Source of the DNA: CAYMCO01 sp964388955
Lineage (GTDB): Bacteria > Chloroflexota > Anaerolineae > Anaerolineales > E44-bin32
Reading direction: 5' to 3'
Assembly (NCBI GenBank): GCA_964388955.1
Contig: CAYMCO010000027.1
Coordinates: forward strand, 1-64,000
Length of the DNA stretch: 64,000 bases
A model generated the notes under the pieces. It was not told the origin of the DNA. It searched no databases and saw nothing but the letters and a program-made list of their open reading frames with translations. Positions 42,801-50,378 of this stretch are shown here, piece by piece (the first letter of the stretch is position 1; each line of letters opens with the position of its first letter). Made by a program: the position numbers and the translations under genes.

Positions 42801-43340
42801 TGCCGGGGAATAGCCAGAAGCGACCAGGAGGTCAAGGATCTTATCCAAACGCTGAAGGCCGCCCGTTTTCAGCCATCGGGACAGACGGATGATCTGTCGC
42901 GGCGATATCGTGCGCGTCATCGCAGCGCGGGCGGATGCCAAGACAAGGGTGGCAGGGGATCGACTGAGGTCTGGCGGAGCGCCGGGTTGGAGATCCCGGG
43001 TCAGGGTCGAAAGGGTCCCAATGCGGCCCCGGATGGTGCGCGGCCCCCAGGGGGCGCGCTCATAGAACAACGGATTGGGTTGCGGGAACGCCAGCACCCG
43101 CAGCGCCGGGTTCCAGCTGCGGAGTTCCTCGGAGAGCGTGAGCACACGGTCCTCGCGCGGGACCAGGTATAGGGTGGTGCGCCCCTCTCCCGAGGCAATG
43201 GCGGCCGCGAACGTCGGCCGAACGGCGCGTGGCAGATGCAGGTCGAAGTCCCGGCCTGCGTTGTCATCCAGCTCTCCGAGCAGGCGCTGGTATTCGGGAA
43301 GCCTCCGGATCTCGGAGAGGAGCGCTGATAGATCCATCAT
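39879..43340 (-). CDS. mfd: Transcription-repair coupling factor
   Basis: A 1153-aa translocase that removes RNA polymerase stalled at DNA damage and recruits the excision machinery. The UvrB-like N-terminal part is at about 1-450. The RNA polymerase interaction domain is LRPGSFVVHIDYGVGRFIGL (about 480-560). The RecG-like motor has Walker A CGDVGYGKTEIALRAAFK, the DEEQ box (LIIDEEQRFGVTHKE), TATPIPRTLYMAL, and the helicase C half with STSIIESGLDFPNANTLIVDRAD and QLRGRVGRG. The TRCF C-terminal domain ends the protein. Length and order are normal. Its ATG overlaps the pth stop by 4 bp. Confidence 0.98.
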   Translation of the reverse strand: MMDLSALLSEIRRLPEYQRLLGELDDNAGRDFDLHLPRAVRPTFAAAIASGEGRTTLYLVPREDRVLTLSEELRSWNPALRVLAFPQPNPLFYERAPWGPRTIRGRIGTLSTLTRDLQPGAPPDLSRSPATLVLASARAAMTRTISPRQIIRLSRWLKTGGLQRLDKILDLLVASGYSPASVVSEPGQFSRRGGILDLWPPSEALPVRIEFFGDEMESLRRFDAATQRSAEEIPHLLLSPAREGLPGLYHETWDRWLPEAEDFGGDPRARFAEFFLPWMNPEQSSLIDFLPASTIVLVDDLAVFDEMVSDLEQQAVEMRADQIAAGRIPEEFPLPYVTLAGLHEELRDHIMLDLGMTASPVASEGAPQLDRRFAPGPRFGGQVQPLMEHISKARAKHDPVVLVSRQASRLTELWAEGQSAEPQPALPADLGPGDVVFVPGALSEGWTLELASGGRLHLLTDGEIFGWSRPKPRPRTKIKSMAPEAQYADLRPGSFVVHIDYGVGRFIGLVERELDEMRREYLLVEYAEGDQLYVPIHQADRITPYVGVDSRAPALSRLGSPSWERAKAQARRAVDEVARDLLDLYAQRMTVQGFAFPSDSEWQRELEASFPYTETADQLKAIEDVKRDMERARPMDRLLCGDVGYGKTEIALRAAFKAVMGGKQVAILVPTTVLAQQHFHTFQQRLAPFPVSVEMLSRFRTRQEAEAITQGLAEGAIDIVIGTHRLLQPSVRFKRLGLLIIDEEQRFGVTHKEFFKQMRTQVDVLTMTATPIPRTLYMALTGARDISTINTPPEERLPVMTHVGRYNPRLVRQAILRELDRGGQVFFVHNRVQTINAVQNRLERLVPEAQITIAHGQMPERELAQVMDEFAAGEIDVLVSTSIIESGLDFPNANTLIVDRADTFGLAQLYQLRGRVGRGAARAYAYFFRHSHFKPTEDGLRRMEIIAEHSQLGAGYSIAMRDLEMRGAGDILGTRQHGHIGAIGFHLYTRLLSRAVHRLKAGRESLSQVEGPADVPEILPVSIELPLAIAIPTDYVPDRNLRLQLYRRVAEIRDLGSIDSLGEELTDRFGPLPPEVRNILYMLRVKLLASKAGVESVGSANGQIRLQIPGQDPEVHLDLGPDVRQSRRGLWLQREPGRDWQERLLEVLRSLSA

Positions 43341-43942
43341 TCATCCATGTGGGTGTTGCATTCGGTCATGGCCGCATCGATGCCCGCAGACACGAAAAGG
43401 CGGATACAGCCGATGGCCCGGTCAAAACTGGCCTCCATGAACTCGAGCTCGTCTTCGTGGAAATCCTCCAGCACGTAGTCGGCTGGCTCTTTTCTTCCGG
43501 GCGGCCGGCCGATACCGATTCGCAGGCGTGGAAAATCCTGGGAATCCAAGTCGTCCTCAATCGATTTCAGCCCGTTGTGGCCGCCGGAGCCCCCGCCGGC
43601 CCGCAGCCGGAGAATGCCTTGCGGGAGGTCCAGGTCATCGACCACCACAAGCAAATGGGAAAGAGGAAGGCGGTGATATCGCACCAAAGGGCCGATTGCC
43701 CGGCCGGCACGGTTGACATAGGTCTGGGGCTTAGCCAGCATCACAGGCCTTCCCTCGAGGCTGCCCTCGGTCACCAGAGACTCCATCCGGCGCCTGCGAA
43801 AGGGCTCACCGATAAGCGCGGACAGTCGATCGAGGACCATGAAGCCAACATTGTGACGATTGCGCTTATATTCGCGCCCCGGATTCCCGAGCCCGGCGAT
43901 TAGGATCTTCTTCTTGGTTTGGGGACTTGAACGCTCACTCAT
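43337..43942 (-). CDS. pth: Peptidyl-tRNA hydrolase
   Basis: A 201-aa enzyme that releases peptides from peptidyl-tRNA. LIAGLGNPGREYKRNRHNVGFMVLD carries the catalytic His. MLAKPQTYVNRAG, VVVDDLDLPQGILRLRAGGGSGGHNGLKSI and FPRLRIGIGRPPG are conserved blocks. The start at 43942 (MSERSS) is chosen because the family begins shortly before LIAGLGNPG and the long upstream frame is unlike any Pth. It is translated just ahead of mfd, with ATGA overlap. A short leader frame (43935-43997) overlaps its start. Confidence 0.96.
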   Translation of the reverse strand: MSERSSPQTKKKILIAGLGNPGREYKRNRHNVGFMVLDRLSALIGEPFRRRRMESLVTEGSLEGRPVMLAKPQTYVNRAGRAIGPLVRYHRLPLSHLLVVVDDLDLPQGILRLRAGGGSGGHNGLKSIEDDLDSQDFPRLRIGIGRPPGRKEPADYVLEDFHEDELEFMEASFDRAIGCIRLFVSAGIDAAMTECNTHMDE

Positions 43943-43997
43943 CTTCCAGCATCCACCAGCGATTGCCCTGGCCGTCGGCCCAGCGCACAATTCGCAC
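43935..43997 (-). CDS. Possible 20-aa leader ORF overlapping the pth start
   Basis: GTG-initiated frame of 20 codons, VRIVRWADGQGNRWWMLEDE, whose stop overlaps the pth ATG by 8 nt. A TATACT -10 box at 44013-44018 would start transcription about 8 nt before its GTG. It has a tandem Trp pair, and its N-terminus vaguely resembles fumarylacetoacetate-hydrolase-family starts. It may couple translation to pth or be a gene remnant. Confidence 0.3.
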   Translation of the reverse strand: MRIVRWADGQGNRWWMLEDE

Positions 43998-44012
43998 AGA
44001 CCGCAACCTGCG

Positions 44013-44018
44013 AGTATA
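44013..44018 (-). promoter_or_regulatory. Candidate -10 box for pth-mfd
   Basis: TATACT on the minus strand; no good -35 at 17-bp spacing. It is the only -10-like sequence in the pth leader. Confidence 0.35.
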
Positions 44019-44220
44019 ACATGGATGCGTGGCGCGGCGATTCCTCTGGGCGTGACGCAGGCCGCGCTCGGCGATCCGCGCGGACCGCAGCGCGGAGGGC
44101 ACGGGGGGTGGGCAGCAGCGGCTTGCACATAGTCGTTCTTCCTGCCCAGGCACACCCTGTGGATCGATGGCGCTCTCAGCCTACCGCCCAGCGGTCATCG
44201 CTTATGGTTCTCCCTGCCGA

Positions 44221-44249
44221 TTGACGCTTCCACCCTGTGCCATTAGAAT
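44221..44249 (+). promoter_or_regulatory. Promoter upstream of the beta-helix-like gene and L25
   Basis: TTGACG (44221-44226), a 17-bp spacer and TAGAAT (44244-44249), 64 bp before the ATG at 44314. This is one of the closest consensus matches in the window. Confidence 0.65.
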
Positions 44250-44313
44250 CCTTCCCGTCGGCGGCTCAGGGCCCGGAGACTCTGGGCGATGGCGCTGGGG
44301 AAGGAGCGAGGCC

Positions 44314-44799
44314 ATGGAGGCAGAGAAGAGTCAGGGGCCGGAGCCCGAGGTGGACGCCGAAGTCGTCACCTTGGAGGGCGGAACAGTGGAGACCATCGAG
44401 GCCGAAACGGTGACCGTCAGCCAGGGCGGCGTGCAGAATATCGCCGCCTCCCAAGTGTCCATGCACCAGGGTGGGGCCTTGTCGATCCAGGCCCAGAACG
44501 CCAATATGCAGTATTCGGGCGCTTTGGCGGTCCGGGGAGATACCGTCTCGCTTGACGGGGCCGGCGCTGGCCTTGTGCTGGGGCGGAGCGTATCCCTGGG
44601 CGATTCGCGGGCTGGTGTGGTCATTGGGGACCGGGTGGAGGCCGAGAATGCGGCAGCATTTCTGCTGCTGGGGCGCGATATCCGAGGCCGGGTGGATGCG
44701 ATGGTGGATACCCGTGGGGCCATCCTGATTGGGGTGGCCGCGGGCATGGTGATTGGTGCTCTGCTCTCCCTTGGCCGGCTGATATCTAGACAAAGGTAG
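44314..44799 (+). CDS. Uncharacterised beta-helix-like protein with C-terminal membrane anchor
   Basis: A 161-aa protein I cannot assign. Residues about 15-130 are an imperfect repeat of short hydrophobic/polar strands rich in Gly, Val, Ala and Gln (VSQGGVQNIAASQVSMHQGG, then LGRSVSLGDSRAGVVIGDRV). They suggest a small right-handed beta-helix or bactofilin-like solenoid. The last ~25 residues are a hydrophobic segment (GAILIGVAAGMVIGALLSL) with a basic tail, so it should be a tail-anchored membrane protein with the solenoid in the cytosol. AAGGAG is 7 bp before the ATG. It shares a transcript with the L25 gene 72 bp downstream. Confidence 0.6.
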   Translation: MEAEKSQGPEPEVDAEVVTLEGGTVETIEAETVTVSQGGVQNIAASQVSMHQGGALSIQAQNANMQYSGALAVRGDTVSLDGAGAGLVLGRSVSLGDSRAGVVIGDRVEAENAAAFLLLGRDIRGRVDAMVDTRGAILIGVAAGMVIGALLSLGRLISRQR

Positions 44800-44871
44800 G
44801 GCGCGCGCGGTATCATCCCGCGGGAGCGAGGGTAACCGGCGACGGTGAGAGGCGCTCGGGAGGAGATGAAA

Positions 44872-45555
44872 ATGGAACGGCAGACATTGGAGGCCAGTGG
44901 ACGGACGATCGTGGGCAAGCGCGTGCGCGCGTTGCGCCAGGCGGGTCGGGTGCCCGCGGTTATGTATGGCAAGGGGACAGACCCCGTGCTGCTGGAATTG
45001 GATGATGTGGAGGTCGGCAAGGTGCTGTCTCGCTCCGGCGCGGCCACGCTGATCGATCTGAAGGTTGATGGAGACACCCACACTGTGCTGGTGCGTGATG
45101 TTCAGCGCAACCCGATCCGGAGAGATCTGCTGCACATCGACTTCTTGAAGGTGGCGATGGATGTGGCCATCACCACTCAGGTTCCCGTCGAATTCGTGGG
45201 CGAGGCGCCGGCCGTCAGAGAGCTCGGCGGCATTCTCTACAGTGGCGTGACGGAAATCGAAGTGGAGGCGCTGCCCTCCGATCTGCCCGACCATGTGGCA
45301 GTCGAGCTAGATGGGCTCACGCAGATCGAGGATACCATCACTGTGGGGGACTTGTTCCTCGGCAAAGGGGTGAAAGTCCTGATCGATCCCGACGAAGTGA
45401 TCGCCAAGGTGATCTACCAGGAGGAGGAAATCCTCGAGGAGGAGGAAGAGGAAGAGGTAGAACTTGTCCTGGAGGGCGAAGAGCCCGAAGTGATCGAGAA
45501 AGGCAAGCGCGAAGAGGAGGGGGAACCCGGGGGCGAGGAGGAAGAGGAGGAGTAG
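44872..45555 (+). CDS. rplY: Large-subunit ribosomal protein L25 (CTC family)
   Basis: A 227-aa general-stress-type L25 that binds 5S rRNA. The L25 domain is at about 1-90 (MERQTLEASGRTIVGKRVRALRQAGRVPAVMYG, DVQRNPIRRDLLHIDF), followed by the TL5/CTC C-terminal domain at about 95-185. The last ~45 residues are almost all Glu with a few Gly/Val, a highly acidic tail seen in some CTC proteins. GGGAGGAG sits 6 bp before the ATG at 44872; an ATG two codons earlier (44866) touches that site. A strong hairpin terminator follows. Confidence 0.94.
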   Translation: MERQTLEASGRTIVGKRVRALRQAGRVPAVMYGKGTDPVLLELDDVEVGKVLSRSGAATLIDLKVDGDTHTVLVRDVQRNPIRRDLLHIDFLKVAMDVAITTQVPVEFVGEAPAVRELGGILYSGVTEIEVEALPSDLPDHVAVELDGLTQIEDTITVGDLFLGKGVKVLIDPDEVIAKVIYQEEEILEEEEEEEVELVLEGEEPEVIEKGKREEEGEPGGEEEEEE

Positions 45556-45578
45556 CTTCCGTCTTCTGCGAATCGATG

Positions 45579-45606
45579 CGGCGGAGCCGCCCGGGCGGCT
45601 CCGCCG
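45579..45606. terminator. Bidirectional terminator between rplY and the Nudix gene
   Basis: CGGCGGAGCCGCC pairs perfectly with GGCGGCTCCGCCG (13 bp, tight loop), followed on the plus strand by TGTTTCATTT. It sits between two convergent genes and can serve both. Confidence 0.8.
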
Positions 45607-45632
45607 TGTTTCATTTCGAGGCGCTACGTATC

Positions 45633-46214
45633 CTATATGAGTTTCAAGAAGTCGAGGGTGATACGAGCCGTGGCCCCCCAGATGGTCTCGCCGTCATAGG
45701 GTTTGAAGTAGTGCACGGGGATCTCTGGGCCGGGTATCATCGGCTTTCGATACTCAGTGGCTAGATTGCCGGGATCGCGCAGCCACGTCACGGGGACACC
45801 GAATAGCCGCGCCACTTCTTGTCGCTCGATGCGGAACTCGTACGGCCATGGGATCACCCCGACCACCGGGGTGATCATGAACTGGGTCACCGTCAGCATT
45901 GGATCGAGCTGTCCCAGAATCTCGACGTCCTCCGGGCTCAACCCGATCTCCTCCCATGCTTCACGCAATGCGGCGCTCTGCACACTCAGATCGCCGTTTT
46001 CGATCTGGCCTCCGGGGAACGAAACTTGCCCGCGATGGGATTCAACGGACTCCGTCCTGCGCGTGAAGAGGAGATGCCAGGCCAGTTTCTGAGAATAGAG
46101 CGGCAGCAGGACAGCCGCACGCCTCGCTTCCCACTCGGTCTGCAGGCGTGGAGTGCGCTCTCGCAGCCGTTTGCGGATGCGCTCGGGCAGGTCACGCTGC
46201 CTCCCCTGGTTCAC
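45633..46214 (-). CDS. Nudix hydrolase, CoA pyrophosphatase type
   Basis: A 193-aa hydrolase. RGQVSFPGGQIENGDLSVQSAALREAWEEIGL is a Nudix box in the extended form typical of CoA diphosphatases (NudL/YeaB group), with the upstream family block TRRTESVESHRGQVSFPGG. It probably cleaves CoA or other nucleoside diphosphate derivatives in the cytosol. The GTG at 46214 forms a GTGA overlap with the upstream gene's stop, supporting this start and translational coupling. Confidence 0.88.
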   Translation of the reverse strand: MNQGRQRDLPERIRKRLRERTPRLQTEWEARRAAVLLPLYSQKLAWHLLFTRRTESVESHRGQVSFPGGQIENGDLSVQSAALREAWEEIGLSPEDVEILGQLDPMLTVTQFMITPVVGVIPWPYEFRIERQEVARLFGVPVTWLRDPGNLATEYRKPMIPGPEIPVHYFKPYDGETIWGATARITLDFLKLI

Positions 46215-46780
46215 GCCCCGCCCCCCAACGACAAACCGCAGTACAGGCAGTAAGTGCGTTCGCTCTGCAGGTCCTCGAGTTCTTCTGGACGCACAGGCCC
46301 CCCGCAGTGCGGGCATGCGGCGGGCAGGCCGGATCTCGCTTGGCTGCGCCGGTTGCCGGGTCCAGCGGAGGGGATGGGGAACCGATCGCCCAACAGCTCC
46401 GCCCGCAGCCGGTCGGCTTCGCCCCCCATTCCATGCCCCTCGAGCGCCTGCAGCGCTCGTCGCACGGCCGGCGCGGCCCTGGGGCCACCCGGCTTGTCTG
46501 CGATTAGGCCCAGCCCGCCCTCGATCAATTCGAGCGCCCGGCCCTGGTCGCCGGCTTGCAGGAACGCCATGCCCGCCTCGAGCAGCAGCGGGGCCGCCTG
46601 AAGGAGGCCTCGCGATTGGGCGGCTCTGCCGAGCCTCTCGAAAATGCGGGCTGCGGCCTCGGCCTCACCGACGGCCAGCAGCCGGTGCGCCCGGCGCAGC
46701 CTGCGAAGCGGGGGTTGGGCCGCGCCGCGCAGGCCGCGATTCCTCGGGCGTCGCCTCCTGGATCCTGGCAATCGCGGCAT
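46211..46780 (-). CDS. Hypothetical protein with C-terminal zinc ribbon
   Basis: A 189-aa protein. A basic N-terminus is followed by Ala/Leu/Arg-rich helices at about 25-135 that look like two or three TPR-type hairpins (GEAEAAARIFERLGRAAQSRG, then AGDQGRALELIEGGLGLIAD). A zinc ribbon lies at the end: CPHCGG ... CLYCGLSL. The role is unknown; such proteins may bind protein or RNA partners. AAGGAAAGG precedes the ATG by 7 bp, and a TATAAT -10 box lies at 46807-46812. It overlaps the Nudix gene by 4 bp. Confidence 0.65.
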   Translation of the reverse strand: MPRLPGSRRRRPRNRGLRGAAQPPLRRLRRAHRLLAVGEAEAAARIFERLGRAAQSRGLLQAAPLLLEAGMAFLQAGDQGRALELIEGGLGLIADKPGGPRAAPAVRRALQALEGHGMGGEADRLRAELLGDRFPIPSAGPGNRRSQARSGLPAACPHCGGPVRPEELEDLQSERTYCLYCGLSLGGGA

Positions 46781-46806
46781 AGTGAACCCTTTCCTTGATT
46801 GTCTGG

Positions 46807-46812
46807 ATTATA
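46807..46812 (-). promoter_or_regulatory. -10 box of the zinc-ribbon/Nudix operon
   Basis: Minus-strand TATAAT 26 bp upstream of the ATG at 46780; the -35 region is not recognisable. Confidence 0.4.
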
Positions 46813-47025
46813 CGCCGACATGGCCGCCGCCGGAGATCGCCGGCGGTGCTTGCTGCGCCGACGCGCCTCCGAATATCGGAACGAGCGGTCCGCGGCCCGC
46901 CGGCCCAGGGGATCGGATGATGAGGGCAGGCCGGAGGCGCCGGGGGCGAAAGGGAGGAAACAGGTGAGACAGCAGCAGCGACGCTCATCCCTTCCCGCTG
47001 GAAGAGCGGCCGAAGCTCGGGCTTT

Positions 47026-47670
47026 TCAGTCGGGGGTGGGCTTGTCGGCCACCAATCGGAAAACGATCGCCCGGGATGTCTTCACGCGCTGAAGCTCCGC
47101 TGAGAAGCCGGCTTGCTGCCACACATCCTGGTATCGATCGGATGGTTGAAGGGAAGCCCCGGTCACTCGGAGCAGCCAGCCCATGAATCGGTCGAACGGT
47201 CGGCTCCCGGTGATCAGCGCTTCCAGGACGATGACAATTCGCCCGCGGCCGGCCAACACCTGATGCACCGCTGATTGGGTTTCCTTATCGAGGATGTATG
47301 GGGTCGGAAAGGTCGAAAGCACGGCATCGAAGCTGCCGGCTGCGAAAGGCAGGGCCTGCGAGCGAGCAAGGACCAAGCGCGGGGGCTCCCCCGCTCGGCG
47401 CAGCCGTCTGGCTGCGATGCGGGTCATCTGGGGTGAGGCATCCACGCCGGTGTAGAACCGGCCCCCCTTGGACAGTTCCAGGAGCATGTGCCCTGTTCCG
47501 GGGCCAAGCTCCAGCACGCGCTCCCGCCCCGCCAGCGGTTCGATCGCGGTGTGCTGCCATTCCCGCCACTGGCCGCCGGAGCTCAAGCCGGCGAAGAAGT
47601 CATATGTGGCCGCGAACTTGGTGTACAGATAGGGAAGGAAGATCTGCAGCAGGCTCCGCAGCGAAAGCAT
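47026..47670 (-). CDS. Class I SAM-dependent methyltransferase
   Basis: A 214-aa protein with a Rossmann-type SAM-binding fold. Motif I is RVLELGPGTGHMLLELSKGG (about 52-70), motif II region YTGVDASPQMTRIAARRL, and motif III region ALPFAAGSFDAVLSTFPTPYI. The N-terminus YTKFAATYDFFAGLSSGGQW resembles phospholipid or quinone methyltransferases of the UbiE/PmtA type. The substrate cannot be told. It stands alone, with no clear ribosome site. Confidence 0.82.
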   Translation of the reverse strand: MLSLRSLLQIFLPYLYTKFAATYDFFAGLSSGGQWREWQHTAIEPLAGRERVLELGPGTGHMLLELSKGGRFYTGVDASPQMTRIAARRLRRAGEPPRLVLARSQALPFAAGSFDAVLSTFPTPYILDKETQSAVHQVLAGRGRIVIVLEALITGSRPFDRFMGWLLRVTGASLQPSDRYQDVWQQAGFSAELQRVKTSRAIVFRLVADKPTPD

Positions 47671-47805
47671 CCATCACCGTCCGGCTAGCACTTACCGCAC
47701 TCCGGGTCTGCCACCCGGTGCGAGAAGTCGTGGTTGCCCATAGCCATGCTCAAGTGACTCTCTGGCAGGGAACGGACCCCCTCGGGGCATTGCACGCCTT
47801 GCCTC

Positions 47806-48693
47806 TCATACCAGGACATCCAGGGCGGCGGGCAGGATCGAGTAGGTCACCTTCTTACAATCGTGGGCGCGGATTTCCCCGTCCGCTTGTATGGGTGTGC
47901 CGGGAGCCGATTGGATGGTCAGGCGCCTTGTGTGGATTTGGTGGACCGCGGGGTCGTTCACGTAACTTCCGCTGATCGCGCGCGGCAGGAGGGACAGCAT
48001 CTTCGGCCTCGAAGCCGCATAGCCGTGCACGAAGGTCAGCAGGCCGTCCGAGGGATCCGCCGCCGGGGCCATCCGAAACAGCCCACCGGTCACCGGGCAG
48101 TTGCCAACCGAAACCAGACTGACCGGCCCGTCGTACCCGCCGCCGGGCCACTTGAGCCGCATCCACCATTGGGGGCGGCTGTAGATGGCGCGCAAGGCGG
48201 CGATCAGATAGCGAGTGACGCCGCGGAAGTGTGCCATACGAATGTTGTAGCTGGTGACCAGCGGTTCCAGCCCGACGGCAGAGTTGTTGCAGAACAGCCA
48301 CTCATTCACCCTTCCAAGATCAATGCGGTGGGTGACCCCGCGTGCGATGGCCCGGCCCGCCTCCCCAAGCTCCAGATGCATGTGGAGGTTGTGAACGAGA
48401 TCGTTCGCCGTGCCGAGCGGGAGGATGCCCAGTGGGCCCAGCGGCGGTGGGACTTTGGCTGCGTGCAGACCATTGATGACCTCGCCCACGGTCCCATCCC
48501 CTCCCGCGACGATAATCGGTGCATAGCCCTTGCGGGCCGCCTGCTCCGCAATCGCTGTGGCATGCAGCGGGGATTCGGTTTGCCGGACCTCGAATTTCAA
48601 ACCGGCCGCCGCAAGGGCCTCCTCGGCGGCAGCACGCCGGCTGCCGGCCCTCCAGCGATCGGCATAGGGGTTCAGGATCATCATCGCCGTCAT
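47806..48693 (-). CDS. Diacylglycerol/lipid kinase family protein
   Basis: A 295-aa kinase of the DAGK catalytic fold (YegS/DgkB/BmrU group), phosphorylating diacylglycerol or a related lipid. The ATP site is IIVAGGDGTVGEVINGL (GGDGT at 64-68). GILPLGTANDLVHNLHM is the second conserved block. A C-terminal beta domain has VSVGNCPVTGGLFRMAPAADPSDGLLTFV. The ATG at 48693 lies 5 bp after the mgtE stop, so it is in the NIL-mgtE transcript. Confidence 0.88.
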   Translation of the reverse strand: MTAMMILNPYADRWRAGSRRAAAEEALAAAGLKFEVRQTESPLHATAIAEQAARKGYAPIIVAGGDGTVGEVINGLHAAKVPPPLGPLGILPLGTANDLVHNLHMHLELGEAGRAIARGVTHRIDLGRVNEWLFCNNSAVGLEPLVTSYNIRMAHFRGVTRYLIAALRAIYSRPQWWMRLKWPGGGYDGPVSLVSVGNCPVTGGLFRMAPAADPSDGLLTFVHGYAASRPKMLSLLPRAISGSYVNDPAVHQIHTRRLTIQSAPGTPIQADGEIRAHDCKKVTYSILPAALDVLV

Positions 48694-48697
48694 CGAA

Positions 48698-50071
48698 TCA
48701 GCGCAGGTACGGCAAGAACAGCGCAGCCAACCCGAGGAAGAGCGCGAATCCAAAGCTGTCCGTCACCGCCGTGACCAGCACGGAGGAGGCGAGCGCCGGA
48801 TCCTGGTTGAGCCATTTCAGGACGAGAGGGATGAGCGTACCCATGATTACTGCGATCAGCATGTTGCCGATCAAGGCGACCCCCAGTATGAGCCCGAGCA
48901 TCGGATTGCCCTTCCACAGGAACACTCCCAGGCCCACCGAAGCGCCGATGGTGACCCCTTGCAGCAGCCCGGTCAGCGCCTCTTTCAGCAGGGTTCGCCA
49001 CACCTCTTGCAGTTCGACCGTCCCCAACGCGATGGCGCGCACCATGATCGCCAGACTCTGCGTGGCCGCATTCCCGCCCAAGGCTGCCACGACGGACTGG
49101 AACACGGCCAGAACGGCGACCTGCGCCAGCACGGGTTCAAAATTGGAGATCACCCAGGAAGCGAAGAGCGCGGTGAAGGTGTTCAAGAACAACCAGGGGA
49201 GCCGCTGACGGATGGCCACGTGCACAGGGCTGTCGAGGCTCAGTTCAGCGGATGGCACGTTCGCCAGCCGGTATATGTCCTCCGTAGCCTCCTCCTCCAG
49301 CACGTCGAACAAATCGTCGTACGTGATTACGCCCACCATCTTGCCCGCTTCATCGACCACCGGCAGGCCCGCGAGGTCATAGCGAGCCATGATGCGGGCC
49401 GCCTCTTCCTGATCGGCCCTTGCATCCACGTGAAAGACCTGCGGGTCCATGATCGAGCCGATAGTCGCGTTCGGTGGGGCGATCACGAGTTCCCTCAATC
49501 CGAGGACGCCGGTCAGTTGCCCGTCGTGATCGATCACATACAGGTAGTAGGGCGTCTCGGCTTCGGGATCACGGTGGCGCAGGAATTCTATGGCCTGCTG
49601 GGCAGTGCTGTCGGGAAGCAGGGAGACAAATGAGGTCGTCATCCTCCCGCCGGCGGTCTCATCCTCGTGTCCCAGCAGAGGCAGGACCTCGGCGAGGTCC
49701 TCCATCTCCGAGAGCGCCTGCGCCGCGCGTTGGCGGGAGATGTCTCCCAATACGTCCGCGGCCTCGTCGGGCTGCATCTCATCGAGCAGATCCGCCAGCA
49801 GATCGGTGGGCAGGCTCTCGGCGAAGTCGGCCGCGGCCTGGTCCTGCAGTTCCTCCATCAAATCCGCCGCGGACTGCAGATCCAGTTGGGGAAGCAGAGC
49901 CGACTGCTCCTGCACGTCCAATTCTGTAAAAGCGTCTGCCAAATCCGCCGGATGGAGTCGCGTCAAGATCTCGATGGCATCCTGGATATGGCCTGCCTCG
50001 AGTTTCTCCCGGATCTCCTCCAGAGTGGAATCGACCCGCTCCTTGTCAATCGCCCGGGAGGGTTCAGCCAA
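48698..50071 (-). CDS. mgtE: Magnesium transporter MgtE
   Basis: A 457-aa Mg2+ channel. The N-terminal MgtE N domain is at about 30-135 (superhelix, LHPADLADAFTELDVQEQ). Two CBS domains at about 140-265 (DPQVFHVDARADQEEAARIMARYDLAGLPVVDEAGKMVGVITYDDL) sense Mg2+. Five membrane helices are at about 290-457, with ALGGNAATQSLAIMVRAIALG, which holds the conserved pore segment GGNAxTQ. The start is TTG at 50071 with AAGGAAG upstream; it overlaps the preceding NIL gene by 8 bp. Confidence 0.96.
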   Translation of the reverse strand: MAEPSRAIDKERVDSTLEEIREKLEAGHIQDAIEILTRLHPADLADAFTELDVQEQSALLPQLDLQSAADLMEELQDQAAADFAESLPTDLLADLLDEMQPDEAADVLGDISRQRAAQALSEMEDLAEVLPLLGHEDETAGGRMTTSFVSLLPDSTAQQAIEFLRHRDPEAETPYYLYVIDHDGQLTGVLGLRELVIAPPNATIGSIMDPQVFHVDARADQEEAARIMARYDLAGLPVVDEAGKMVGVITYDDLFDVLEEEATEDIYRLANVPSAELSLDSPVHVAIRQRLPWLFLNTFTALFASWVISNFEPVLAQVAVLAVFQSVVAALGGNAATQSLAIMVRAIALGTVELQEVWRTLLKEALTGLLQGVTIGASVGLGVFLWKGNPMLGLILGVALIGNMLIAVIMGTLIPLVLKWLNQDPALASSVLVTAVTDSFGFALFLGLAALFLPYLR

Positions 50072-50288
50072 CTTCCTTGACCTCGATGCCCTGCTCCCGG
50101 AGCCAACCGAGCGCGCGTTCGATTTCTTCCGGTTCCCCGGTCAGTTCCACCTGCAGCCAGCCTTCCTCCAGCGTGATGTTGGCTTCCAGGATATTGGCGG
50201 TGATCTCGTATTGGCGGATCAGCTGGTTGAGAACGGGACGTCGCAGCAGGGTCGGCGGATAGATGAAGCGATATACATTCTTCGCCAT
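50064..50288 (-). CDS. NIL-domain protein
   Basis: A 74-aa single-domain protein of the NIL (ACT-like) type: RRPVLNQLIRQYEITANILEANITLEEGWLQVELTGEPEEIERALGWLREQGIEV. The domain occurs at the C-terminus of MetN-type ABC ATPases and as stand-alone proteins or in ferredoxins, where it binds small ligands such as methionine. GGAGGTG precedes the ATG by a few bases. It begins the NIL-mgtE-lipid kinase operon. Confidence 0.85.
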   Translation of the reverse strand: MAKNVYRFIYPPTLLRRPVLNQLIRQYEITANILEANITLEEGWLQVELTGEPEEIERALGWLREQGIEVKEVG

Positions 50289-50349
50289 AGGCACCTCCGA
50301 AATGTAGGAACAACGGGGAGAAATGGTATTGGTCCTGGTCGACTGCGGA

Positions 50350-50378
50350 ATTCTAGCATTGCGGGGAGGGGGTGTCAA
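50350..50378 (-). promoter_or_regulatory. Promoter of the NIL-mgtE-lipid kinase operon
   Basis: Minus strand TTGACA (50373-50378), a 17-bp spacer and TAGAAT (50350-50355): a near-consensus sigma-70 promoter, about 55 bp from the first transcribed base to the ATG. Confidence 0.75.

Noticed and set aside
46799..47092. Plus-strand open frame upstream of the methyltransferase gene
   Set aside because: Arg/Ala-rich composition, no ribosome site, and it overlaps the minus-strand promoter and the end of the methyltransferase gene.
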